From Nymphaea colorata (Eukaryota > Streptophyta > Magnoliopsida > Nymphaeales > Nymphaeaceae): a DNA stretch of 64,000 bases. Where the stretch lies: the NCBI RefSeq assembly GCF_008831285.2, contig NC_045149.1, positions 12,218,629 through 12,282,628 on the forward strand, written 5' to 3'. Made by a program: the position numbers and the translations under genes. Below are positions 12,121 to 22,243 of this stretch, piece by piece (positions within the stretch are counted from its first letter, which is position 1; the number at the start of each line of letters is the position of its first letter). The notes beneath the pieces were generated by a model. It did no database searches. It was not told the origin of the DNA and saw nothing but the letters and a program-made list of their open reading frames with translations.

Positions 12121-12732
12121 GAGCAACCCTCACAACTGAACCAATTGTGAGTCGAACAAGCCCCCTTGCTAGTACCATGAACGTATAGTTCAAGTATTAG
12201 TGAGAGACAAAGGAAATGGAAACGGAAGAAGTCTATGCCATGTGCTTCAAAAGTTGGTTCAGTTATATATGCATATCTTGATTTGGACAAGTGCAACTCG
12301 AGAACCTCAAGTCAAGTTGGGGCCATATAGTTGTTTTCAAAGTATATATGATATAATCAGTCTTTAGGGAGTGCACTTTGTGCATACTTAATGGCTCTAC
12401 CAATGTTCGTCCATTATAGAGTCCATCATATCCGGTAGGATTGGTCACTGATCACTCTCACATCTTGTCTATCCTTCTCTTCTGTCTCCTAGTTAATATT
12501 GTTACTCTTCTACTCTTTTCAATATTTTCCAGCATGGGTATACTAGCTTTGGACTTTGTCAATGTCTTTTGAAAGTCGTATGTCCATGTTTTCGTCGTTT
12601 AAAACCCATGTTTATGTTGTTTCATCACATATCACCAAAATCAAAGTTGAATAAAGTAGAGTTTATTGGAGTTTAGTACTTTGGAGCAAACCCAGGGCAT
12701 CAAGAAACAGTCTTGACCAGACCGAGCAGACC

Positions 12733-12939
12733 ATGGAGATAGATAAGGGGAAGGGGAGAAGCATTGGGCTTCAGCAGCGGGATTTCCCTTCACTAAAAAC
12801 TCAGATCCAATTTCCAAACCACCTCACTTTTGATGAAATTTCAGAAAACCCCTTTTTGAGGAGGCATCCAGAATTTAGGAGACATTTTACAAGAGCCTTC
12901 GAGCTATTGAAAACATGTTGGCTAGAACCTGTCAATTGA
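12733..12939 (+). CDS. Possible small ORF or exon, 68 residues
   Basis: The ORF begins MEIDKGKGRSIG and ends TCWLEPVN. It is charged and hydrophilic, with no signal peptide or membrane segment. I do not recognise a family. It lies just upstream of the GC-rich promoter-like stretch at 12990-13210, so it could be an exon of another transcript or chance. Weakly supported. Confidence 0.2.
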   Translation: MEIDKGKGRSIGLQQRDFPSLKTQIQFPNHLTFDEISENPFLRRHPEFRRHFTRAFELLKTCWLEPVN

Positions 12940-12989
12940 AATTAACAAACCCTCATCGTATTGCGAACCCACATCTACTCTGCATTTCC

Positions 12990-13210
12990 AAACTTTCCCC
13001 GCGAGCCGTCACGCACGGATAAAAAATCCCCGCTGCTGACGTCCTGAAACGCGGACTTTCATTCGAGGAGAAAAGTCGGACCTCTGTAGGGGATGCCTTA
13101 GCTCCCTACGGATCGCATCGCACCTTCCTCCCTTTCCCTTCCCAGCAGCGCAGCAGCACGCCGGCTCCCTCCCCAGCAGCACACCATCGCCGGGATCCTC
13201 ATTCTACATG
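12990..13210 (+). promoter_or_regulatory. GC-rich promoter/5' leader-like stretch
   Basis: Much more GC-rich than its surroundings. It contains the bZIP-type core TGACGTC near 13038, a TATA-like GGATAAAAAATCC near 13018, and a pyrimidine/CAG-rich leader (CCTTCCTCCCTTTCCC). It may be the start of the transcript leading to the small gene at 21184, with the 681-bp array lying in the leader intron. That link is inference; it could equally drive a separate non-coding transcript. Confidence 0.35.
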
Positions 13211-14198
13211 TATGTATTCCTATCCTTATGCTCTCTCTCTCTCACCCCCTTGCCCATCGCCTGTCGGCTATGAGCCTCCCTCTCGTTCCCTGTTGCTTTT
13301 GTTTCCACAGCATGCCGGCCATGAACCGATCGTGTGATTCAATGCAGAGGGAAAGCCCTCATTGCCAGCCGCACACTGCGATGCTACGCCGCCGCCACAC
13401 TCCCTGGCCCAAACCAAACTTTTTCCGTCCATTGCTTTAGACATCGGTGGCTTTTGAAACTTACGACTGCCAATGGTGATTGTTTATGAAGCGATTGATG
13501 AATGGGGTTTTGGGGTTTTAATTGGCGAGGTGATTGGTTAGGGAATGTGCGACTTCTAGGTTGGTCGTAGTCTATGTATTTGTTGCTTCATTTTGGTTTA
13601 ATAGGGTTTTATAATTGGCGTTTGATTGTTAGATGAGCTTGTGCATGTTGATATTCGTGTTGTCATTTGCATATCTGACTTTCGTTTTTCTGTTTTGTCT
13701 CCTGCCATAATATTTGTTTTCTTCTTTCTTGAACTCATTTTCAGATATGTAGCCCTAATTCAGAATGTTTTCCCCTTGTCTTAGATTAAGAGGTGAAGAA
13801 TCACCTTATTCACATTTTCACTATGGCCTGGTGTTGCTCTTTGAGGCCATTCCTTTATTTGGTTCGCGGCTGTGATTTCTTTCATAAGATAGTTCATATT
13901 ATTCGATGATTTATCATTTACATATCTTAAAGTTGTCTCATACAAAACATCTTAGACTACCTCAGGTCAATTTTGAAAATTTTACAAAAGACATGCCCAG
14001 CAATGGTAGGGATAACAAAAACATGCTCAGATTGATACACAGGTGGATGCTGCTGTATGATATATCGGTGCAGAACCACCATATGTTTTCTATTTCTTTT
14101 CATTCTATCATATGTTTGTAAGATGGTACTTGTCTTGTATGCAGCTTTTTCTTCTTTATATAATAAAATATGATGAAAGTTTCAATGTCCAATTCAAT
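13211..14198. other. Spacer before the tandem array
   Basis: No supportable gene. A short ORF at 13228-13440 overlaps the CT-rich tract and is unconvincing. The sequence becomes T-rich and intron-like on the plus strand. Confidence 0.35.
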
Positions 14199-17100
14199 TC
14201 CAACACTAATGCAGGAGACTCCCTTCATGTTAGCTGGCTCTTAGTCAATATATGTTGCTGAGGACCTGTGGTTGCTACCATACTAGAAAGATTAACAAGA
14301 TATTTACAACACTGCATGCTAATATTGGTGCCTATTAACTGACAGTTCTGACTCTGAGTTCAATTAGCATGTGCTCTGTTTTAACATTCTGTTCATTTTA
14401 TCCATGTAAAAGTGCATGTATTTGTTTCAATAGGATGTATATAAGGATCCGTATCATTAGATTAACCGTTCTTAATCATAAACTCATCTATAAGTTGTGA
14501 TGTAGTTTGCTCTTATAAACTGTCTACAAGTTGATGGCAACGGTTACATTTTTTGCCTTTGCAATTGTCATCTGTGGTTGTGAAACTGTATACATTTGTA
14601 GATTTTTGTCTGTGCCCATCATACTCAGGTAGAAAGTTTAGGACAAGAGACTTTGTGTGGATTTTCATCCATGGATTTTTGTCCATGGTCATCACATACC
14701 ACCTTAGAATTGATGACAGTTAGATCCAACCTGCTTGCATCCGTGTTTGTGCTTGCATCCGTGTTTGTGCTTGCATCCTTCTTTTTGTTCTCTCAATCAC
14801 TTTGACCTTCAATGGTAGTTTCATCATTCATCACTGAAAATACAAGGCTAGTATCATCCTTGACCCATCCCTTTTATTGCTTCCATCCTTCCTCAATTCC
14901 AACACTAATGCAGGAGACTCCCTTCATGTTAGCTGGCTCTTAGTCAATATATGTTGCTGAGGACCTGTGGTTGCTACCATACTAGAAAGATTAACAAGAT
15001 ATTTACAACACTGCATGCTAATATTGGTGCCTATTAACTGACAGTTCTGACTCTGAGTTCAATTAGCATGTGCTCTGTTTTAACATTCTGTTCATTTTAT
15101 CCATGTAAAAGTGCATGTATTTGTTTCAATAGGATGTATATAAGGATCCGTATCATTAGATTAACCGTTCTTAATCATAAACTCATCTATAAGTTGTGAT
15201 GTAGTTTGCTCTTATAAACTGTCTACAAGTTGATGGCAACGGTTACATTTTTTGCCTTTGCAATTGTCATCTGTGGTTGTGAAACTGTATACATTTGTAG
15301 ATTTTTGTCTGTGCCCATCATACTCAGGTAGAAAGTTTAGGACAAGAGACTTTGTGTGGATTTTCATCCATGGATTTTTGTCCATGGTCATCACATACCA
15401 CCTTAGAATTGATGACAGTTAGATCCAACCTGCTTGCATCCGTGTTTGTGCTTGCATCCTTCTTTTTGTTCTCTCAATCACTTTGACCTTCAATGGTAGT
15501 TTCATCATTCATCACTGAAAATACAAGGCTAGTATCATCCTTGACCCATCCCTTTTATTGCTTCCATCCTTCCTCAATTCCAACACTAATGCAGGAGACT
15601 CCCTTCATGTTAGCTGGCTCTTAGTCAATATATGTTGCTGAGGACCTGTGGTTGCTACCATACTAGAAAGATTAACAAGATATTTACAACACTGCATGCT
15701 AATATTGGTGCCTATTAACTGACAGTTCTGACTCTGAGTTCAATTAGCATGTGCTCTGTTTTAACATTCTGTTCATTTTATCCATGTAAAAGTGCATGTA
15801 TTTGTTTCAATAGGATGTATATAAGGATCCGTATCATTAGATTAACCGTTCTTAATCATAAACTCATCTATAAGTTGTGATGTAGTTTGCTCTTATAAAC
15901 TGTCTACAAGTTGATGGCAACGGTTACATTTTTTGCCTTTGCAATTGTCATCTGTGGTTGTGAAACTGTATACATTTGTAGATTTTTGTCTGTGCCCATC
16001 ATACTCAGGTAGAAAGTTTAGGACAAGAGACTTTGTGTGGATTTTCATCCATGGATTTTTGTCCATGGTCATCACATACCACCTTAGAATTGATGACAGT
16101 TAGATCCAACCTGCTTGCATCCGTGTTTGTGCTTGCATCCTTCTTTTTGTTCTCTCAATCACTTTGACCTTCAATGGTAGTTTCATCATTCATCACTGAA
16201 AATACAAGGCTAGTATCATCCTTGACCCATCCCTTTTATTGCTTCCATCCTTCCTCAATTCCAACACTAATGCAGGAGACTCCCTTCATGTTAGCTGGCT
16301 CTTAGTCAATATATGTTGCTGAGGACCTGTGGTTGCTACCATACTAGAAAGATTAACAAGATATTTACAACACTGCATGCTAATATTGGTGCCTATTAAC
16401 TGACAGTTCTGACTCTGAGTTCAATTAGCATGTGCTCTGTTTTAACATTCTGTTCATTTTATCCATGTAAAAGTGCATGTATTTGTTTCAATAGGATGTA
16501 TATAAGGATCCGTATCATTAGATTAACCGTTCTTAATCATAAACTCATCTATAAGTTGTGATGTAGTTTGCTCTTATAAACTGTCTACAAGTTGATGGCA
16601 ACGGTTACATTTTTTGCCTTTGCAATTGTCATCTGTGGTTGTGAAACTGTATACATTTGTAGATTTTTGTCTGTGCCCATCATACTCAGGTAGAAAGTTT
16701 AGGACAAGAGACTTTGTGTGGATTTTCATCCATGGATTTTTGTCCATGGTCATCACATACCACCTTAGAATTGATGACAGTTAGATCCAACCTGCTTGCA
16801 TCCGTGTTTGTGCTTGCATCCTTCTTTTTGTTCTCTCAATCACTTTGACCTTCAATGGTAGTTTCATCATTCATCACTGAAAATACAAGGCTAGTATCAT
16901 CCTTGACCCATCCCTTTTATTGCTTCCATCCTTCCTCAATTCCAACACTAATGCAGGAGACTCCCTTCATGTTAGCTGGCTCTTAGTCAATATATGTTGC
17001 TGAGGACCTGTGGTTGCTACCATACTAGAAAGATTAACAAGATATTTACAACACTGCATGCTAATATTGGTGCCTATTAACTGACAGTTCTGACTCTGAG

Positions 17101-20100
17101 TTCAATTAGCATGTGCTCTGTTTTAACATTCTGTTCATTTTATCCATGTAAAAGTGCATGTATTTGTTTCAATAGGATGTATATAAGGATCCGTATCATT
17201 AGATTAACCGTTCTTAATCATAAACTCATCTATAAGTTGTGATGTAGTTTGCTCTTATAAACTGTCTACAAGTTGATGGCAACGGTTACATTTTTTGCCT
17301 TTGCAATTGTCATCTGTGGTTGTGAAACTGTATACATTTGTAGATTTTTGTCTGTGCCCATCATACTCAGGTAGAAAGTTTAGGACAAGAGACTTTGTGT
17401 GGATTTTCATCCATGGATTTTTGTCCATGGTCATCACATACCACCTTAGAATTGATGACAGTTAGATCCAACCTGCTTGCATCCGTGTTTGTGCTTGCAT
17501 CCTTCTTTTTGTTCTCTCAATCACTTTGACCTTCAATGGTAGTTTCATCATTCATCACTGAAAATACAAGGCTAGTATCATCCTTGACCCATCCCTTTTA
17601 TTGCTTCCATCCTTCCTCAATTCCAACACTAATGCAGGAGACTCCCTTCATGTTAGCTGGCTCTTAGTCAATATATGTTGCTGAGGACCTGTGGTTGCTA
17701 CCATACTAGAAAGATTAACAAGATATTTACAACACTGCATGCTAATATTGGTGCCTATTAACTGACAGTTCTGACTCTGAGTTCAATTAGCATGTGCTCT
17801 GTTTTAACATTCTGTTCATTTTATCCATGTAAAAGTGCATGTATTTGTTTCAATAGGATGTATATAAGGATCCGTATCATTAGATTAACCGTTCTTAATC
17901 ATAAACTCATCTATAAGTTGTGATGTAGTTTGCTCTTATAAACTGTCTACAAGTTGATGGCAACGGTTACATTTTTTGCCTTTGCAATTGTCATCTGTGG
18001 TTGTGAAACTGTATACATTTGTAGATTTTTGTCTGTGCCCATCATACTCAGGTAGAAAGTTTAGGACAAGAGACTTTGTGTGGATTTTCATCCATGGATT
18101 TTTGTCCATGGTCATCACATACCACCTTAGAATTGATGACAGTTAGATCCAACCTGCTTGCATCCGTGTTTGTGCTTGCATCCTTCTTTTTGTTCTCTCA
18201 ATCACTTTGACCTTCAATGGTAGTTTCATCATTCATCACTGAAAATACAAGGCTAGTATCATCCTTGACCCATCCCTTTTATTGCTTCCATCCTTCCTCA
18301 ATTCCAACACTAATGCAGGAGACTCCCTTCATGTTAGCTGGCTCTTAGTCAATATATGTTGCTGAGGACCTGTGGTTGCTACCATACTAGAAAGATTAAC
18401 AAGATATTTACAACACTGCATGCTAATATTGGTGCCTATTAACTGACAGTTCTGACTCTGAGTTCAATTAGCATGTGCTCTGTTTTAACATTCTGTTCAT
18501 TTTATCCATGTAAAAGTGCATGTATTTGTTTCAATAGGATGTATATAAGGATCCGTATCATTAGATTAACCGTTCTTAATCATAAACTCATCTATAAGTT
18601 GTGATGTAGTTTGCTCTTATAAACTGTCTACAAGTTGATGGCAACGGTTACATTTTTTGCCTTTGCAATTGTCATCTGTGGTTGTGAAACTGTATACATT
18701 TGTAGATTTTTGTCTGTGCCCATCATACTCAGGTAGAAAGTTTAGGACAAGAGACTTTGTGTGGATTTTCATCCATGGATTTTTGTCCATGGTCATCACA
18801 TACCACCTTAGAATTGATGACAGTTAGATCCAACCTGCTTGCATCCGTGTTTGTGCTTGCATCCTTCTTTTTGTTCTCTCAATCACTTTGACCTTCAATG
18901 GTAGTTTCATCATTCATCACTGAAAATACAAGGCTAGTATCATCCTTGACCCATCCCTTTTATTGCTTCCATCCTTCCTCAATTCCAACACTAATGCAGG
19001 AGACTCCCTTCATGTTAGCTGGCTCTTAGTCAATATATGTTGCTGAGGACCTGTGGTTGCTACCATACTAGAAAGATTAACAAGATATTTACAACACTGC
19101 ATGCTAATATTGGTGCCTATTAACTGACAGTTCTGACTCTGAGTTCAATTAGCATGTGCTCTGTTTTAACATTCTGTTCATTTTATCCATGTAAAAGTGC
19201 ATGTATTTGTTTCAATAGGATGTATATAAGGATCCGTATCATTAGATTAACCGTTCTTAATCATAAACTCATCTATAAGTTGTGATGTAGTTTGCTCTTA
19301 TAAACTGTCTACAAGTTGATGGCAACGGTTACATTTTTTGCCTTTGCAATTGTCATCTGTGGTTGTGAAACTGTATACATTTGTAGATTTTTGTCTGTGC
19401 CCATCATACTCAGGTAGAAAGTTTAGGACAAGAGACTTTGTGTGGATTTTCATCCATGGATTTTTGTCCATGGTCATCACATACCACCTTAGAATTGATG
19501 ACAGTTAGATCCAACCTGCTTGCATCCGTGTTTGTGCTTGCATCCTTCTTTTTGTTCTCTCAATCACTTTGACCTTCAATGGTAGTTTCATCATTCATCA
19601 CTGAAAATACAAGGCTAGTATCATCCTTGACCCATCCCTTTTATTGCTTCCATCCTTCCTCAATTCCAACACTAATGCAGGAGACTCCCTTCATGTTAGC
19701 TGGCTCTTAGTCAATATATGTTGCTGAGGACCTGTGGTTGCTACCATACTAGAAAGATTAACAAGATATTTACAACACTGCATGCTAATATTGGTGCCTA
19801 TTAACTGACAGTTCTGACTCTGAGTTCAATTAGCATGTGCTCTGTTTTAACATTCTGTTCATTTTATCCATGTAAAAGTGCATGTATTTGTTTCAATAGG
19901 ATGTATATAAGGATCCGTATCATTAGATTAACCGTTCTTAATCATAAACTCATCTATAAGTTGTGATGTAGTTTGCTCTTATAAACTGTCTACAAGTTGA
20001 TGGCAACGGTTACATTTTTTGCCTTTGCAATTGTCATCTGTGGTTGTGAAACTGTATACATTTGTAGATTTTTGTCTGTGCCCATCATACTCAGGTAGAA

Positions 20101-21026
20101 AGTTTAGGACAAGAGACTTTGTGTGGATTTTCATCCATGGATTTTTGTCCATGGTCATCACATACCACCTTAGAATTGATGACAGTTAGATCCAACCTGC
20201 TTGCATCCGTGTTTGTGCTTGCATCCTTCTTTTTGTTCTCTCAATCACTTTGACCTTCAATGGTAGTTTCATCATTCATCACTGAAAATACAAGGCTAGT
20301 ATCATCCTTGACCCATCCCTTTTATTGCTTCCATCCTTCCTCAATTCCAACACTAATGCAGGAGACTCCCTTCATGTTAGCTGGCTCTTAGTCAATATAT
20401 GTTGCTGAGGACCTGTGGTTGCTACCATACTAGAAAGATTAACAAGATATTTACAACACTGCATGCTAATATTGGTGCCTATTAACTGGCAGTTCTGACT
20501 CTGAGTTCAATTAGCATGTGCTCTGTTTTAACATTCTGTTCATTTTATCCATGTAAAAGTGCATGTATTTGTTTCAATAGGATGTATATAAGGATCCGTA
20601 TCATTAGATTAACCGTTCTTAATCATAAACTCATCTATAAGTTGTGATGTAGTTTGCTCTTATAAACTGTCTACAAGTTGATGGCAACGGTTACATTTTT
20701 TGCCTTTGCAATTGTCATCTGTGGTTGTGAAACTGTATACATTTGTAGATTTTTGTCTGTGCCCATCATACTCAGGTAGAAAGTTTAGGACAAGAGACTT
20801 TGTGTGGATTTTCATCCATGGATTTTTGTCCATGGTCATCACATACCACCTTAGAATTGATGACAGTTAGATCCAACCTGCTTGCATCCGTGTTTGTGCT
20901 TGCATCCTTCTTTTTGTTCTCTCAATCACTTTGACCTTCAATGGTAGTTTCATCATTCATCACTGAAAATACAAGGCTAGTATCATCCTTGACCCATCCC
21001 TTTTATTGCTTCCATCCTTCCTCAAT
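14199..21026. repeat. Tandem array, ten units of 681 bp (first unit 699 bp)
   Basis: Units start TCCAACACTAATGCAGGAG and end CTTCCTCAAT. Starts: 14199, 14898, 15579, 16260, 16941, 17622, 18303, 18984, 19665, 20346; end 21026. By eye the units are essentially identical. Unit 1 has one extra 18-bp copy of a GCTTGCATCCGTGTTTGT motif near 14735-14775, and unit 10 has one base change (AACTGGCAG for AACTGACAG, near 20488). TCAAT occurs just before unit 1 (14194-14198) and at the end of every unit, a 5-bp microhomology at the original duplication. Each unit carries a TATA-like GTATATAAGG and the same 60-codon minus-strand ORF, which I regard as chance. The last unit runs straight into the leader of the gene at 21184. 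Confidence 0.97.
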
Positions 21027-21183
21027 ATCTTTCTTGTTCCTGAGGCTGATTTTTTCTCTTACTGGGCTTCTATTGTCTTCCTTCTCTTCTCTCTTTTTCT
21101 CTCTACTTGTGTCCCTCCTCTTTTTCTGCTGCCATTGGGATTTAGTCTTCTATTCCTTGAGAATTAACAGATCATCAAGGAAG
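21027..21183 (+). promoter_or_regulatory. Pyrimidine-rich leader of the small gene
   Basis: A C/T-rich tract (CTTCCTTCTCTTCTCTC and similar, 21070-21130) is followed by a possible 3' splice site GAGAATTAACAG ending at 21170, 13 bases before the ATG. It is either a 5' UTR or the end of a leader intron. Everything upstream of 21027 belongs to the tandem array. Confidence 0.5.
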
Positions 21184-21438
21184 ATGGAGGGCAGCAACTT
21201 CCTGTCTTGTGAGAAGCTCGACCGGATGGCAAATTGGGTGGGGTCAAGCGTTGCGTCGGCCTTCTTTGCCTCCCTAGAGCGGTGCTCCTGCATCAACTTG
21301 AGCACCACTGATGCTGAGGATGAGGAGGAGGCCAATGACCGCCCACTGATGCTCACCAAGCCAGTCGTCCATGACCTCCCAGAGAACCTGCTGGAAGAGA
21401 AGCCATCCCACGTTTGTGTCAATGTTGGATCTGCATGA
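21184..21438 (+). CDS. Small conserved-looking plant protein of unknown function
   Basis: 84 codons from ATG 21184 to TGA 21436-21438. The N-terminus [20 protein letters not shown] continues into [17 protein letters not shown], then an acidic run [15 protein letters not shown]. The pattern, a Ser/Cys-rich amphipathic segment followed by an acidic patch and DRPL, resembles a small plant-specific family with no function I can name. There is no signal peptide or clear membrane helix. This ATG was chosen because the leader upstream is pyrimidine-rich and the reading frame above it enters tandem-repeat DNA. After the stop the same frame stays open for 12 protein-like codons (EAFSPSALSKIM) up to a consensus donor GTAAGT at 21475. 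The TGA may therefore be a recent premature stop, or a 3' UTR intron follows. Confidence 0.7.
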   Translation: MEGSNFLSCEKLDRMANWVGSSVASAFFASLERCSCINLSTTDAEDEEEANDRPLMLTKPVVHDLPENLLEEKPSHVCVNVGSA

Positions 21439-21474
21439 GAGGCCTTCTCGCCCTCTGCGCTGTCCAAGATTATG

Positions 21475-21818
21475 GTAAGTTCGTCTTGCCCCTCTTTTTT
21501 TCTGTTTGGATTGAATTGATCCGCTTTTTCTTCTGTGTTCTCTTGTGGATTGTTGCGGTACCACATATTGGGTCTTTTTATTTTTTATTTTTGTCTGTTT
21601 TCATCCGTTGTTTGACTAACTATCCTTGTTTTGCCTTTCTATACATAGGAGTAAAATGATTTTTTTTTATTCATGTAATATTTTTTGTTTTATTTGATCT
21701 GCTATCAATGACTGAATGGATTTTGTGAGCCCACATAACTTTTAATTCAATGACTGAATGAATTTCATGGGTCTACATACCTCTGACCTAATCCACCATT
21801 TTGGGGGCTCTTAGCCTC
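21475..21818. other. Probable intron or 3' region of the small gene
   Basis: Begins with the donor GTAAGT and is T-rich on the plus strand, as plant introns are. I could not locate the acceptor. Confidence 0.4.
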
Positions 21819-22243
21819 CTGGCTAAGTCACATGGATACACCTATTTGGCCCACGTATCCGTGTCAATACGGGGATACGGGTGCGGATACGACATGGATA
21901 CGTTTTGGATCGGGTCTGGATTAGACCCAATCCGAACAAAAAAAAAAAAGATTTTAAGTTGAGTTGAGCTCTTCTCCCTTTCTCTTTGGGGTTTTTTTTT
22001 TTCTGTTTTTCTGATAAATGACTAGAATGATGATATTGATAAACAATGTTTTGTGATAAACAATGTTTTGTTTGTGACTTTAATAGTGAACTATTAATTT
22101 AATGTTTTTTTTTTAATTTATAATTTTTGATAATATTATATTTTCCGTATCCGCGTATCCGAGAATTGTGAAAATTGCTGTGTCTATACCCGTATCTCCG
22201 TATCCGCACCCGTATCGCACCCGCACTCATGTGACTTAGCCTC
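21819..22243. mobile_element. MITE-like element rich in GTATCC motifs
   Basis: A perfect 14-bp inverted repeat GGCTAAGTCACATG (21821-21834) / CATGTGACTTAGCC (22228-22241) bounds the stretch. A 9-bp direct repeat CTTAGCCTC lies at 21810-21818 and 22235-22243. Both halves are packed with CCGTATCC/GGATACGG motifs in opposite orientation, so the single strand could fold back on itself. No ORF. The 9-bp repeat would suit a Mutator-like origin, but the exact termini are ambiguous. Confidence 0.55.

Noticed and set aside
14513-20842. Ten copies of a 60-codon minus-strand ORF, apparently a multigene tandem family
   Set aside because: They are one ORF repeated because the DNA unit is repeated. There is no recognisable domain, no start context, and identity extends equally through non-coding parts of the unit.
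14199-21026. CRISPR-like array
   Set aside because: Units are 681 bp and contiguous with no variable spacers, in a plant nuclear context.
20941-21183. Longer N-terminus for the small gene, starting at the ATG at 20941
   Set aside because: The extra 81 codons fall in tandem-repeat and pyrimidine-tract DNA and read as low-complexity hydrophobic sequence; the ATG at 21184 starts the protein-like part.
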